Shown here: positions 16,124 to 24,307 of the stretch, one piece after another
How positions within the stretch are numbered: the stretch's first letter is position 1
How the letters are laid out: each line of letters begins with the position of its first letter
From: Selenomonadaceae bacterium
GTDB taxonomy: Bacteria > Bacillota > Negativicutes > Selenomonadales > Selenomonadaceae
Direction: 5' to 3'
NCBI GenBank assembly: GCA_029338835.1
Contig: JAQYBD010000061.1
Span: forward strand, 1-34,120
DNA length: 34,120 nt
Translations under genes and position numbers: made by a program
Notes under the pieces: model-generated
The model's input: only the letters and a program-made list of their open reading frames with translations
Told to the model about the DNA's origin: nothing
Database searches by the model: none

Positions 16124-16953
16124 TGGAAGAGAAGAAAACACTTTCCCCTGAAGATAAAAAAATGATGCGCTCCGTCTTCTGGCGTTCCTGGACGATGAAC
16201 GCGAGCCGCACGGGTGCCACGCAGTACCATGCCTTGGGCGTCATCTATACGCTGCTGCCGGTCATCAACCGCTTTTACAAGACGGATGCTGAGCGCGCAG
16301 AAGCTATCGTCCGCCATACGACCTGGTTCAATGCGACCATGCACATCAACAACTTCATCATGGGCCTGGTGGCTGCGATGGAGAAACAGAACAGCGAAGA
16401 CAAGAACTTTGACACCAACTCCATTACGGCTATCAAGGCATCCCTGATGGGCCCGATCTCGGGCATCGGCGATTCCTTCTTCTGGGGCATCCTGCGTGTC
16501 CTGGCTGCCGGCATCGGTATCTCTCTGGCAAGTGCAGGCTCGCCGCTCGGCGCACTCGTCTTCCTGCTGCTCTACAACGTACCGGCTTTCCTCATCCACT
16601 ATTATGCGCTGATGAGCGGCTACATGGTTGGTGAAAGCTTCATCAAACGCCTTTATGAAAGCGGCGGCATGCGTCTTTTGACAAAGGCTTCCGGTATGAT
16701 CGGCCTGATGATGATGGGCTGCATGACGGCTTCGACCGTCAAGTTCAAGACGATCATCTCCGTAGCAGTAGAAGGCAGCAAAGAACCCATCATGCTGCAG
16801 AAATACCTCGACCAGCTCTTCATCGGCATTGTCCCCCTTTGCGTGACGCTGCTGGCATTCTATCTGCTGCGCAACAAGCATGTCAATGTCAACTACGTGA
16901 TGCTCGGCATCATGCTGCTCGGCATTGTCCTGGGCCTGCTTGGCATCTGCTGA
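16120..16953 (+). CDS. PTS mannose/fructose/sorbose-family IID component
   Basis: Membrane partner of IIC. The 277 residues include the family features FWRSWTMNASRTGATQYHALG near the N-terminus, HTTWFNATMHINNFIMGLVAAME in the first third, and the glycine-rich SLMGPISGIGDSFFWGILRVL segment. The second half has several membrane helices, and the final two hydrophobic helices flank LLRNKHVNVNYV. Coupled to IIC by an ATGA overlap (16120-16123). A terminator hairpin follows at 17002. There is no sugar-processing enzyme in the operon. Confidence 0.92.
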   Translation: MMEEKKTLSPEDKKMMRSVFWRSWTMNASRTGATQYHALGVIYTLLPVINRFYKTDAERAEAIVRHTTWFNATMHINNFIMGLVAAMEKQNSEDKNFDTNSITAIKASLMGPISGIGDSFFWGILRVLAAGIGISLASAGSPLGALVFLLLYNVPAFLIHYYALMSGYMVGESFIKRLYESGGMRLLTKASGMIGLMMMGCMTASTVKFKTIISVAVEGSKEPIMLQKYLDQLFIGIVPLCVTLLAFYLLRNKHVNVNYVMLGIMLLGIVLGLLGIC

Positions 16954-17001
16954 TTGATTTTCACGATTTTCCTTTTTACATTTCCCATTTCTCATGAAGC
17001 A

Positions 17002-17039
17002 ACCCCCTGGCGAGAGGGATCCTGCCAGGGGGTCGTTTT
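17002..17039 (+). terminator. Terminator after the PTS operon
   Basis: Positions 17002-17011 pair perfectly with 17024-17033 (10 pairs, 12-base loop) followed by CGTTTTG. It lies between convergent genes; the minus side lacks a T-tract, so it mainly serves the PTS. Confidence 0.8.
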
Positions 17040-17053
17040 GTAACATCTTTATC

Positions 17054-18238
17054 TCAATGGTTGGCCAGCTTGTAGATGGCTACGACATCCTCCTTGGCCA
17101 GCGGATGGAAGGAGCCGAGTTTCTTTGTATCACCGGCTGTGGCGAGATCCGCAAGCTCGTTGATGGTCTCGTTGCTCAGCGTCTTGCCGAAGAGTTCCTT
17201 GAGGCTTACGGGCATGCCGATGCTCTGGAAATACGCAATCATCTTGTCGATGCCGAGGCGAGCCCGTTCTTCTGCTGTGCCGTCTTGGATGCCGAAGATG
17301 CGTTCCGCATACTGGGCAAAGCGGTCAGGATTATCGCGGTAGACGTATTCTGCCCACGCGCCCCAGACGGAAGTCAGCGAGGCGCCGTGAGTCACATCGT
17401 AGCGGGCACTGAGTTCATGACCGAGTTTGTGGCAGGAGAAGTCTTTGCCGCGTCCAAGCCCCGTCAAATCGCAATGGGAGACGCTGCCGCACCACATGAT
17501 CTCGCTCATGGCATCGTAGTCTTCCTGGTTCTCGATGGCCACATGGGATTTTTCCATGACGGTCTTGATGACGGATTCAGCCACGCGATCCGTCAGCATG
17601 TTCTCGGCTTTGACACTCGTGAAATAGCGTTCCATCGTGTGCATGAGGATATCCGAGATGCCGCAGATGAGCTGGCGTTTCGGCACGGTGAAGGTGAGTT
17701 CCGGATTCATGAAGGCGACGACCGGGCGATTGAAGGGCGTGTTGAGTCCCATCTTGCGCGAGGTTTCTTCGTTGGTCAGGACGGCGGAGTCGCTCGTTTC
17801 GCTGCCGGCTGCGGCAATCGTCAGCACCGAGCCCATCGGCGTCGTCTTCTCGAGCTTGGCATGTCCTGTCCAGAAGTCCCAGACATCGGTGTGCGGATTG
17901 GCCACGCCGTGTGCGATGGCTTTGGCCGAATCGATGACGCTGCCGCCGCCGACTGCCAGGATGAAATTTGCTTTGAACTGCAAGGCTTCACGCACACCCT
18001 CGCGGACAAGTGAGAGGCGGGGATTCGGCTGAACGCCGCCGAGTACCTGGAAAGCCAGGCCATTGGCCGTGAGCTGGCATTCGATGCGCGAGAGCAGGCC
18101 GGACCGGACCACGCTGCCGCCGCCGTAAACGATAAAGACACGGCTGCCGCCGTAAGAACGGATCTTGGCAGCGGCCTGGTCTTCCGCGTGACGTCCGAAC
18201 ACGATCTCTGTCGGGCATTTGAAGGTGAAATTCTGCAT
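17054..18238 (-). CDS. Iron-containing alcohol dehydrogenase
   Basis: NAD(P)-linked group III alcohol dehydrogenase, 394 residues, probably reducing an aldehyde during fermentation. The N-terminal nucleotide domain shows VFIVYGGGSV and ILAVGGGSVIDSAKAIAHG. The C-terminal half has the metal-ligand region around DLTGLGRGKDFSCHKLGHELSARYDVTHG, with the histidines expected to bind iron. The family resembles butanol dehydrogenases (BdhA/YqhD-like); the substrate is not determined. Start: the first ATG (18253) overlaps the ribosome-binding site, whereas GGAGG (18251-18247) lies eight bases before the ATG at 18238, so the product begins MQNFTF. The gene is a single unit divergent from the EamA transporter. 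Confidence 0.92.
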   Translation of the reverse strand: MQNFTFKCPTEIVFGRHAEDQAAAKIRSYGGSRVFIVYGGGSVVRSGLLSRIECQLTANGLAFQVLGGVQPNPRLSLVREGVREALQFKANFILAVGGGSVIDSAKAIAHGVANPHTDVWDFWTGHAKLEKTTPMGSVLTIAAAGSETSDSAVLTNEETSRKMGLNTPFNRPVVAFMNPELTFTVPKRQLICGISDILMHTMERYFTSVKAENMLTDRVAESVIKTVMEKSHVAIENQEDYDAMSEIMWCGSVSHCDLTGLGRGKDFSCHKLGHELSARYDVTHGASLTSVWGAWAEYVYRDNPDRFAQYAERIFGIQDGTAEERARLGIDKMIAYFQSIGMPVSLKELFGKTLSNETINELADLATAGDTKKLGSFHPLAKEDVVAIYKLANH

Positions 18239-18253
18239 AAGACAATCCTCCAT

Positions 18254-18527
18254 AATACATATATCACATGATTCGCTTTATCCATGCGGGCATTTTCAGG
18301 AGTGCAAGAAGCCCTATCGCGCGGATCGATCCCGTGCGGGCGGGAGATGCCGCTTCGCTCCGCCTCCGCCCCGCGATATTGTCATCCGGTTCATGCGGAT
18401 GCCTGGCTATGTGGATAGTATTGGCCGTTCCCGGCGGGAAATCCTGCCGGCAGGACAGAAAGTTGACCGTTTTCCTGTTGTTCCTGTAAAAAAAGGTCTT
18501 TTGTCCGCGCACCAATCGAGCCCTTTC
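18254..18527. other. GC-rich divergent intergenic region, content unknown
   Basis: No convincing gene was found here. It contains several inverted repeats, for example CATCCG...CGGATG at 18381-18399 and a CCGGC/GCCGG hairpin near 18432-18452. It is far more GC-rich than other intergenic spaces in this window, so it may hold a degraded gene or a structured RNA; I cannot decide which. Confidence 0.3.
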
Positions 18528-18536
18528 TGTTAAAAT
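18528..18536 (+). promoter_or_regulatory. Extended -10 promoter candidate for the EamA transporter
   Basis: TGTTAAAAT (TG-n-TAAAAT) with no good -35. Transcription would start near 18543, about 66 bases before the gene. Confidence 0.45.
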
Positions 18537-18608
18537 GTCTTTTTGTATGCTTGATGTATCGTGGTGGCAAGTCTGCTGCCGATAAACGTATGGGAAGGAT
18601 GGCTGGAT

Positions 18609-19484
18609 ATGACGACAAAACGCGCGGAGTGCCTGCTGCTCTTTGTGACTTTCTGCTGGGGTTCTTCGTATCTCTTCATGAAAGATGGTTTGACGGATCT
18701 CGGGGCTTTTGCCATCGTTGCCTGGCGGTTCGGCATCGCTTTCCTAGCGGCAGGACTGCTGCTGGGGCGTGGATGGCGACATGTCACCTGGCCGATGGTG
18801 CGTGCCGGTGCTATTGTCGGTCTCATGGTGTTCCTGGCTTTCGGGCTGCTGGTGAAAGGCGTGGCCTGTACCACGACTACGAATGCCGGTTTCATCACGA
18901 GCATGATGGTCGTACTCATCCCCTTTGTCGAGCGTTTCGTCTATGGGCGGCCGCTGCGCCGCTCCATATGGCTGACCTCTGCGCTGTCGCTGCTCGGCAT
19001 TGGCTGCCTGACGCTTTCGGGAGGGATGAGCCTCAATCCTGGCGACTTTGCCTGCCTGCTCGGTGCGATGCTCTGTGCTATGCAGGTCTCGTATGCCAGC
19101 CGCCTGCTCGTGCATATGGATGCGGTGACGCTCGGGGTTCTGCAGTTCGGTTTTACTGCGCTCTTTGGCCTCGTGACGGCCGTGTATCTCGGCGAGCCGC
19201 TGATGCCGCATGGCACGAGCTGGGGTGGTATGCTGTACCTTGGCCTCGTTTGCTCCGCTTTCGGTTTCCTGGCACAGCTCCAGGCCCAGCGTTTCATCGC
19301 TGCGGAACGCGTCGGTATCCTGTTTTCGCTGGAGCCGGTATTCGCCGCTGTCATCGGGGTACTCTGCCTGCATGAGAACTTCGGCTTTTCCCATCTGGCT
19401 GGTGCAGCGCTCATCCTCATGAGTGTCGTGCTTTCCGGCAAAGGGGATGAGAAGGCAGAAGCTGAACGAATGGCGGAGACATGA
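18609..19484 (+). CDS. EamA/DMT-family transporter
   Basis: Inner-membrane transporter of the drug/metabolite superfamily, 291 residues with about ten hydrophobic helices arranged as two EamA repeats. Signatures: FCWGSSYLFMKDGL near the start, VAWRFGIAFLAAGLLLG, ATTTTNAGFITSMM-type segment after helix 3, and in the second repeat VCSAFGFLAQLQAQRFIAAERVGILFSLEPVFAAVIGVL. Substrates of such proteins range from amino acids to metabolites and cannot be assigned here. ATG 18609 is preferred, with GGAAGG (18593-18598) ten bases upstream; a GTG at 18561 would add a hydrophilic leader without a ribosome-binding site. A terminator follows directly. Confidence 0.87.
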   Translation: MTTKRAECLLLFVTFCWGSSYLFMKDGLTDLGAFAIVAWRFGIAFLAAGLLLGRGWRHVTWPMVRAGAIVGLMVFLAFGLLVKGVACTTTTNAGFITSMMVVLIPFVERFVYGRPLRRSIWLTSALSLLGIGCLTLSGGMSLNPGDFACLLGAMLCAMQVSYASRLLVHMDAVTLGVLQFGFTALFGLVTAVYLGEPLMPHGTSWGGMLYLGLVCSAFGFLAQLQAQRFIAAERVGILFSLEPVFAAVIGVLCLHENFGFSHLAGAALILMSVVLSGKGDEKAEAERMAET

Positions 19485-19512
19485 TTATGTACTGAAAAAA
19501 TAATATCCTGGC

Positions 19513-19546
19513 AGGAGTTTGTCCATTTGTGGCGAACTCCTTTTTT
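19513..19546 (+). terminator. Rho-independent terminator after the EamA gene
   Basis: Positions 19513-19521 pair with 19533-19541 (nine pairs, one wobble), loop of 11 bases, then six T. Confidence 0.85.
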
Positions 19547-19656
19547 ATAGGAAGATAAGACAGAGCATTGGGAATATTTTGTTATAGGATACATACAAAT
19601 ATGCGCCATAAAACACGAATTAATTTACAAAAATGCTGGATTTATAAACATATTTC

Positions 19657-19665
19657 TGCTATGAT
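19657..19665 (+). promoter_or_regulatory. Extended -10 promoter candidate for korDABC
   Basis: TGCTATGAT (TG-n-TATGAT) lies in an AT-rich region with a weak -35 (TGGATT, 19637-19642). The leader would be about 70 bases. I saw no obvious regulator palindrome. Confidence 0.5.
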
Positions 19666-19742
19666 GTAAAAGTATATGGCAGTTCAAATATAGTAGCTAT
19701 GCATTATCTATATAAAAGCCGTGTTCTTTAGGAGGGAATGCT

Positions 19743-19943
19743 ATGAAGTCAGAGATCACCATCAAGACGGTCCGCTGCAAAGGCTGCGGGATCTGTGTGG
19801 CTTTCTGCCCCAAGGCTGTGCTGGCGCTCAGTGAGCTTGGCAAGGTCCAGGTCGTGAATAAAGAAGCATGTATTGCCTGTGGCCAGTGCGAGCTGCGCTG
19901 CCCGGATTATGCGATTTTTGTGGATAAGGAGGCAGCGAAATGA
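19743..19943 (+). CDS. korD: 2-oxoglutarate:ferredoxin oxidoreductase, ferredoxin-like delta subunit
   Basis: A 66-residue electron-transfer subunit binding two [4Fe-4S] clusters. The two motifs are Cys12, 15, 18 followed by Cys22-Pro, and Cys43, 46, 49 followed by Cys53-Pro, the bacterial 2[4Fe-4S] pattern. It relays electrons between the thiamine-diphosphate centre of KorB and soluble ferredoxin. GGAGGGAATGCT precedes ATG 19743. It overlaps korA by four bases (ATGA), and the complex is encoded in the order D-A-B-C. Confidence 0.93.
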   Translation: MKSEITIKTVRCKGCGICVAFCPKAVLALSELGKVQVVNKEACIACGQCELRCPDYAIFVDKEAAK

Positions 19944-21082
19944 GCAAGGCAAGATTGATGCAGGGCAATGAAGCATGCGCGGAAGGCGCCATCGCGGCAG
20001 GGGTGAACTTCTTTGCCGGTTATCCGATCACTCCATCGACGGAAATCGCAGAAACCATGGCACGCCTGCTCCCGCAACACGGCGGCAAATTCGTGCAGAT
20101 GGAAGATGAGATCGCCAGCATGGGTGCCATCCTCGGCGCTTCTCTGGCCGGCGCCAAAGCCATGGACGCCACGAGCGGCCCGGGGTTTTCTCTCAAGCAG
20201 GAACTCATCGGCTATGCAGCCTGTGCGGAGATTCCCTGCGTACTCGTCGATGTCCAGCGCGTGGGTCCCTCGACCGGCCAGCCGACGGCGCCCTCGCAGG
20301 GCGATGTCATGCAGGTCCGCTGGGGGACGCATGGCGATCATCCCATCATCGCACTCTCTCCCTGGAGCGTCCGCGAGACGTATGATGCTACGGTCATGGC
20401 CGTGAATTACGCCGAGCGTTTCCGCACACCGGTCATCTTGCTGATGGATGAGGTCATCGGCCATCTGCGCGAGAAGGTGGAGCTGCCGGATCATGTCGAT
20501 GTCTATCCGCGCCGCAAACCGCAGAAGACGCGTGCCGAAGGGTATGAACCGTATGCACCGGCTGAGGATCTCGTGCCGGATGTAGCGGATTTTGGCCAGG
20601 GTTACCGCATCCATGTGACAGGCCTCATCCACGATGAGACGGGCTTCCCCTCGGGCAGCCCGCAGGTGACGGAAGCTTCCATCCGCCGCCTGCATGAGAA
20701 GATAGCCCGCGTTGGCGAGGAGATCATCCATACGGAATCGTATTTCCTGGATGATGCGGAATATGCTGTCGTTTCCTTTGGCGGGTCGGCCCGCACGGCC
20801 TATGAAGCAGTCCAGGCTGCCCGGGCCAAGGGACAGAAGGTCGGCCTGCTGCGTCTCATGACGATCTGGCCGTTTGCTGATGCTGCCATCAAGCGCCTGG
20901 CAGCGCGTGTAAAGGGCATCCTGGTGGCTGAACTCAATTATGGGCAGATTGTCCACGAGGTGCGTCGCGCCGTAGCGGGTCAGTGCCCTGTCGAGCTTTG
21001 CGGGAAGTACGATATGAAATCGTTTGAGCCGGAGGATATCTCCTCCGCCATCGATACGATGATTGCAGGGGGGAACGAATGA
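19940..21082 (+). CDS. korA: 2-oxoglutarate:ferredoxin oxidoreductase alpha subunit
   Basis: A 380-residue alpha subunit (pyrimidine-binding and transketolase C-terminal-like domains). LMQGNEACAEGAIAAGVNFFAGYPITPSTEIAE and MEDEIASMGAILGASLAGAKAMDATSGPGFSLKQE are diagnostic, as is the later SQGDVMQVRWGTHGDHPIIAL. These match the KorA pattern better than the VorB branch, whose corresponding segment reads SQGDYFQATKGGGHGD. The complex interconverts 2-oxoglutarate and succinyl-CoA with ferredoxin and, in fermenters, often runs toward 2-oxoglutarate for glutamate synthesis. Substrate is assigned from motif similarity only. Coupled at both ends by four-base overlaps. Confidence 0.92.
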   Translation: MSKARLMQGNEACAEGAIAAGVNFFAGYPITPSTEIAETMARLLPQHGGKFVQMEDEIASMGAILGASLAGAKAMDATSGPGFSLKQELIGYAACAEIPCVLVDVQRVGPSTGQPTAPSQGDVMQVRWGTHGDHPIIALSPWSVRETYDATVMAVNYAERFRTPVILLMDEVIGHLREKVELPDHVDVYPRRKPQKTRAEGYEPYAPAEDLVPDVADFGQGYRIHVTGLIHDETGFPSGSPQVTEASIRRLHEKIARVGEEIIHTESYFLDDAEYAVVSFGGSARTAYEAVQAARAKGQKVGLLRLMTIWPFADAAIKRLAARVKGILVAELNYGQIVHEVRRAVAGQCPVELCGKYDMKSFEPEDISSAIDTMIAGGNE

Positions 21083-21903
21083 TGGAACGGAGCTTTGAAC
21101 GTTATTTTCGCCAGAACCATTTGCCGCATCTCTGGTGTCCGGGCTGCGGCAACGGCATCGCGATGAAGGCCATTGTGCAGGCCATCGAGCAGAAAGGGTT
21201 CTCTCAGGACAATACCGTTATCGTTTCGGGTATCGGCTGCTCGTCCCGTGCCTCCGGCTATATGGATTTTGATACGCTGCACACGGCGCATGGCCGCGCT
21301 ATCCCGTTTGCCACGGGCATCAAGCTGGCCAATCCAGATCTCAATGTCGTCGTCATCACCGGTGACGGAGATTGCACAGCCATCGGCGGCAATCATTTCA
21401 TCCATGGCTGCCGGCGCAATGTGGATCTCACCGTCATCATGTTCAACAACAATATCTACGGTATGACGGGCGGACAGGCTTCGCCGACGACGCCGATCGG
21501 CGCCAAGGCTACGACGGCTCCTTATGGCTCTGTTGACCGCACCTTTGATGCCTGTGAGCTCGCTGAAGCCGCCGGTGCGACGTATGTTGCCCGCTCGACG
21601 GCGTTCCACGTCATGCACATGACCAATATGATCGCTGCCGGCCTCGACAATAAGGGCTTCTCTTTCATCGAAGCCATGGTCCAGTGCCCGACAGCGTTCG
21701 GCCGCAAGAACCGCATGGGCGGTCCGGCCGACATGATGAAATGGATGCGCGACCATGCGGTCATGAAAGCCGCCTGGGACAAGCTGCCGCAGGAAAAACG
21801 CGAGGGCAAGTTCCCAATCGGCTGCTTCCTGCAGACAGAGGCCATCGATTACGATACGGCATACGATCAGGTCATCGAACGGGCAGGGGGGGCTGAAAAA
21901 TGA
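21079..21903 (+). CDS. korB: 2-oxoglutarate:ferredoxin oxidoreductase beta subunit
   Basis: Thiamine-diphosphate-binding subunit, 274 residues. HLWCPGCGNG gives Cys20 and Cys23 of the cluster-binding region, SGIGCSSRASGY follows, and the cofactor motif GDGDCTAIGGNHFIHGCRR begins at residue 95 and ends with NNNIYGMTGGQ. The order and spacing agree with KorB. ATG 21079 overlaps the korA stop; the next codon is also ATG (21082) and could be used instead. The four-base overlap with korC indicates coupled synthesis of the subunits. Confidence 0.93.
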   Translation: MMERSFERYFRQNHLPHLWCPGCGNGIAMKAIVQAIEQKGFSQDNTVIVSGIGCSSRASGYMDFDTLHTAHGRAIPFATGIKLANPDLNVVVITGDGDCTAIGGNHFIHGCRRNVDLTVIMFNNNIYGMTGGQASPTTPIGAKATTAPYGSVDRTFDACELAEAAGATYVARSTAFHVMHMTNMIAAGLDNKGFSFIEAMVQCPTAFGRKNRMGGPADMMKWMRDHAVMKAAWDKLPQEKREGKFPIGCFLQTEAIDYDTAYDQVIERAGGAEK

Positions 21904-22430
21904 GGAAACAGCTTAGATTATCAGGTTCCGGCGGACAAGGTGTCATCACGGCCGCCATCATCTTTGCCGAAGCGGCAGTCGCCGAAGGCAAGGAAGCTGT
22001 GCAGTCGCAGTCGTACGGCCCAGAGGCGCGCGGCGGCGCATCGAAGTCGGAAGTCATCATCGACGATAAGCCTATCTTCCACCCGCACGTCATCGTGCCG
22101 GATCTCGTACTTGCCATGACGCAGAAAGCCGCAGACAAGTATTACCATGACCTGAATCCCGACGGACTGCTCGTCCTCGATGAGCAGCTCGTGCCAAACG
22201 TCCCTGATTTCCCGCATGTCGTGCGCATTCCCATCACGAAGCTCGCCATCGAGGAAGTCGGCAAGCCGCTCTTCGCGAATATCGTGGCCCTCGGCGCACT
22301 CGTGCGCCTGACCGGCCTCGTCTCTTTCGACACCATCAAGCAGGCTGTCGCCCATCGCGTGCCGCCTCATACGGTCGAGCAGAACATGAAAGCCCTGCAG
22401 ATCGGCTGGGACGCAGCAGGGATAGCGTGA
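21900..22430 (+). CDS. korC: 2-oxoglutarate:ferredoxin oxidoreductase gamma subunit
   Basis: A 176-residue gamma subunit, complete for the family. The N-terminal LRLSGSGGQGVITAAIIFAEAA is the glycine-rich signature. QSYGPEARGGASKSEVIIDD and PDLVLAMTQKAADKY follow, and the C-terminal part has the ANIVALGALVRLTGLVSFDTIKQAV segment. It completes the four-subunit complex KorDABC. The operon ends at a bidirectional terminator. Confidence 0.93.
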   Translation: MRKQLRLSGSGGQGVITAAIIFAEAAVAEGKEAVQSQSYGPEARGGASKSEVIIDDKPIFHPHVIVPDLVLAMTQKAADKYYHDLNPDGLLVLDEQLVPNVPDFPHVVRIPITKLAIEEVGKPLFANIVALGALVRLTGLVSFDTIKQAVAHRVPPHTVEQNMKALQIGWDAAGIA

Positions 22431-22460
22431 ACTTCGTTTTTCCATATTTCCCGAGCCAAT

Positions 22461-22517
22461 AAAAACCGCCCCGCCTTTGATGCAAGTGCAATCTTGCTCA
22501 ACGGCGGGGCGGCTTTT
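22461..22517. terminator. Bidirectional terminator between korC and the minus-strand genes
   Basis: Positions 22466-22475 pair perfectly with 22503-22512; inside, TTGA/TCAA and GCAAG/CTTGC extend the stem with a single bulge. AAAAA precedes (22461-22465) and TTTT follows (22514-22517), so it can work in both directions. Confidence 0.9.
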
Positions 22518-22534
22518 GGTATTGAGGGAAAGTA

Positions 22535-22804
22535 CTAACTCCAGAGATGATGCAGACAGAGTACGAGGAAACAGACCAGGGCCAGTCCGAACGAAAACAG
22601 CTCCACACAGCGTACGGGATAAACGCAGTGCAGCGGGATATCCATGACGCGCGGCACGTTGCTGGAGAGAAGCGAGATGGCGATGGAGACGTAGAGCAGG
22701 ATAATGGTCAAAGGCGCCGATGCGGATTCTGAGAAAGCCCGGATCAGGAGATAGAGAGCAAAGGCGATGAAGAAATAGGCGATTTTATCATTATGGAAGC
22801 TCAT
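22535..22804 (-). CDS. Small three-helix membrane protein, unknown function
   Basis: Not recognised. The 89-residue product has three predicted membrane helices: about 9-25, 31-48 and 66-86. Short polar stretches and a central NVPRVMDIPLHCVYPVR loop lie between them. Start taken at the ATG at 22804, with AAGGGA about 12 bases upstream; an in-frame ATG at 22831 has no ribosome-binding site. It lies 98 bases downstream of the MFS gene on the same strand, so cotranscription is possible. It is bounded downstream by the bidirectional terminator. Confidence 0.65.
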   Translation of the reverse strand: MSFHNDKIAYFFIAFALYLLIRAFSESASAPLTIILLYVSIAISLLSSNVPRVMDIPLHCVYPVRCVELFSFGLALVCFLVLCLHHLWS

Positions 22805-22902
22805 AGGCTCACGTCCCTTCAGTCGTATCATATATGTATGTATTTCGTTGGAAGGACGTAGAAATCCTGCTGTCACGCAAAGGCTTTTCCTCTTGACAGG
22901 AA

Positions 22903-24093
22903 TCAGCAGGGCATGGCGTGGTAGCGGCGCCAGACGGCCGAACTCAGCAGGAGCAGGATCACGCCGGAGAGGGCGAAGACCCAGTGCATGCCGAGATAGG
23001 TTGCAATCAGGCCGCCAAGCAGCGGCCCTGCCATGGAGCCGACCTGCTGGGCAGCAAAGAGCATGCCGAAGATACGCCCTTTGTACGATGGCGGCGTGTT
23101 GCTGGCCAGGATAGCATTGATAGCGGGATGGATGCCGCAGAAGAAGAGGCCGCCGACTAACTGCATGATGGCAAAGGGGATGAGCGTGTCCGGGATGCCC
23201 TGGATGATCATGGAGATGCCGGCACCGGTCATGCCGAAGCACATGGCTTTGAAGAAACCGCGGCGCTGGCCGAAGGTTCCCCAGAACGGTGCGGCCATGG
23301 CGCCTGCGATGCCACCGAGCGAGAAGACGAGGCCGGCGACGAAGACGATGTTAGGCAGAGGCCCTGCCAGTTTGGCAACGTAGGTCGTGAGAACCGGCTG
23401 CAGGATCAGGATGACCATCTGTACGAGCGTGCCGCAGATCAGCATGTTGCGCAGCAGCGGCATGCGCCAGGGCGAGCATTCCTTTTCCTGTGCAGCTGCT
23501 GTGCCTGCTGACTTGGCTGTGGCCGTCACGGGCGGCTCCTTGATGATGAAGGTAAAGACGAGGAAGTTGATGAAGAGTGCGCCGGCTGCGAGGAAGAAGG
23601 AGTAGCGCATGCCGACGGCTTCTGCGAGCAGGCCGCCGAGCAGAGGACCGACAACGCCGCCGGCCGTGAGCGTTCCCTGCATGATGCCGAGGCAGAAGCC
23701 AAGCTTGGAGGGCGGCGCATAGAGCGTCATGATGGCCAGATCCATGGGCCACAGTCCGGAAGAAAAGCCCTGGAACAGGCGCATGAGGGTGAGCTGCTCC
23801 GGGGACTGCACGATGCCGCCGAGGAAGTAGCTGATGGAGAGGAGAAAGCTTGCGCGCATGGCCATGATGCGTTTTCCTTTCGTATCAGCCATCTTTCCCC
23901 AGATCGGCGCCATGATGGCCGATACGAGGAAGGAGGCGGAAAAGACGATGCCGGACCAGATATTGACATCCGCCTGGCTGACGCCGAGTTCCATGGTCAG
24001 ATACATGGGCAGGAACGGGATGAGCATGGTATAGCTGGAGGACATGAACAAGATATTGCAGGTAAGGATGACAAGGACGAGCTTCCAGTTCAA
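22903..24093 (-). CDS. MFS exporter, MdtG/multidrug-resistance-like
   Basis: A 396-residue major facilitator with twelve hydrophobic segments. Between helices 2 and 3 it has the motif-A-like IWGKMADTKGKRIMAMR, and in the N-terminal half LMRLFQGFSSGLWPMDLAIM followed by GIMQGTLTAGGVVGPLLGGLLAE, a motif-C-type segment of drug:H+ antiporters. It resembles MdtG-type exporters; the substrate is unknown. Translation is taken to start at TTG 24093: AGAAGG (24106-24101) lies seven bases upstream and the product then begins at the first membrane helix. Longer in-frame extensions are hydrophilic and lack family similarity. An extended -10 element (TGGTAGAAT) lies about 100 bases upstream. Confidence 0.87.
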   Translation of the reverse strand: MNWKLVLVILTCNILFMSSSYTMLIPFLPMYLTMELGVSQADVNIWSGIVFSASFLVSAIMAPIWGKMADTKGKRIMAMRASFLLSISYFLGGIVQSPEQLTLMRLFQGFSSGLWPMDLAIMTLYAPPSKLGFCLGIMQGTLTAGGVVGPLLGGLLAEAVGMRYSFFLAAGALFINFLVFTFIIKEPPVTATAKSAGTAAAQEKECSPWRMPLLRNMLICGTLVQMVILILQPVLTTYVAKLAGPLPNIVFVAGLVFSLGGIAGAMAAPFWGTFGQRRGFFKAMCFGMTGAGISMIIQGIPDTLIPFAIMQLVGGLFFCGIHPAINAILASNTPPSYKGRIFGMLFAAQQVGSMAGPLLGGLIATYLGMHWVFALSGVILLLLSSAVWRRYHAMPC

Positions 24094-24190
24094 TGAAGGA
24101 CCTTCTTTCTGAAAATAAAAAACGATTTCATGTGCTGGGAAAATCTTTGCCGCAGGAGATGCGACCGATACGTGACTGAAATCTCCCTTC

Positions 24191-24199
24191 ATTCTACCA
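24191..24199 (-). promoter_or_regulatory. Extended -10 promoter candidate for the MFS gene
   Basis: On the minus strand TGGTAGAAT (TG-n-TAGAAT) reads from 24199 to 24191, giving a leader of roughly 90 bases. No good -35 is present. Confidence 0.45.
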
Positions 24200-24307
24200 C
24201 GCTTTGTCAAGAAAGCGAAAGGAAGTTTTCGGGGTGATGCTTGCATTTTCTGGGCAATGTGAGAAAATAGAAGCGGACACTTTCCCTTTTTGCAGAGGAG
24301 GTACATT

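Noticed and set aside
19743..22430. Reading the oxidoreductase as a branched-chain 2-oxoacid (VorB-type) enzyme
   Set aside because: The alpha-subunit segments MEDEIASMGAILGASLAG and GDVMQVRWGTHGDHP fit the KorA pattern better than VorB; substrate still needs an assay.
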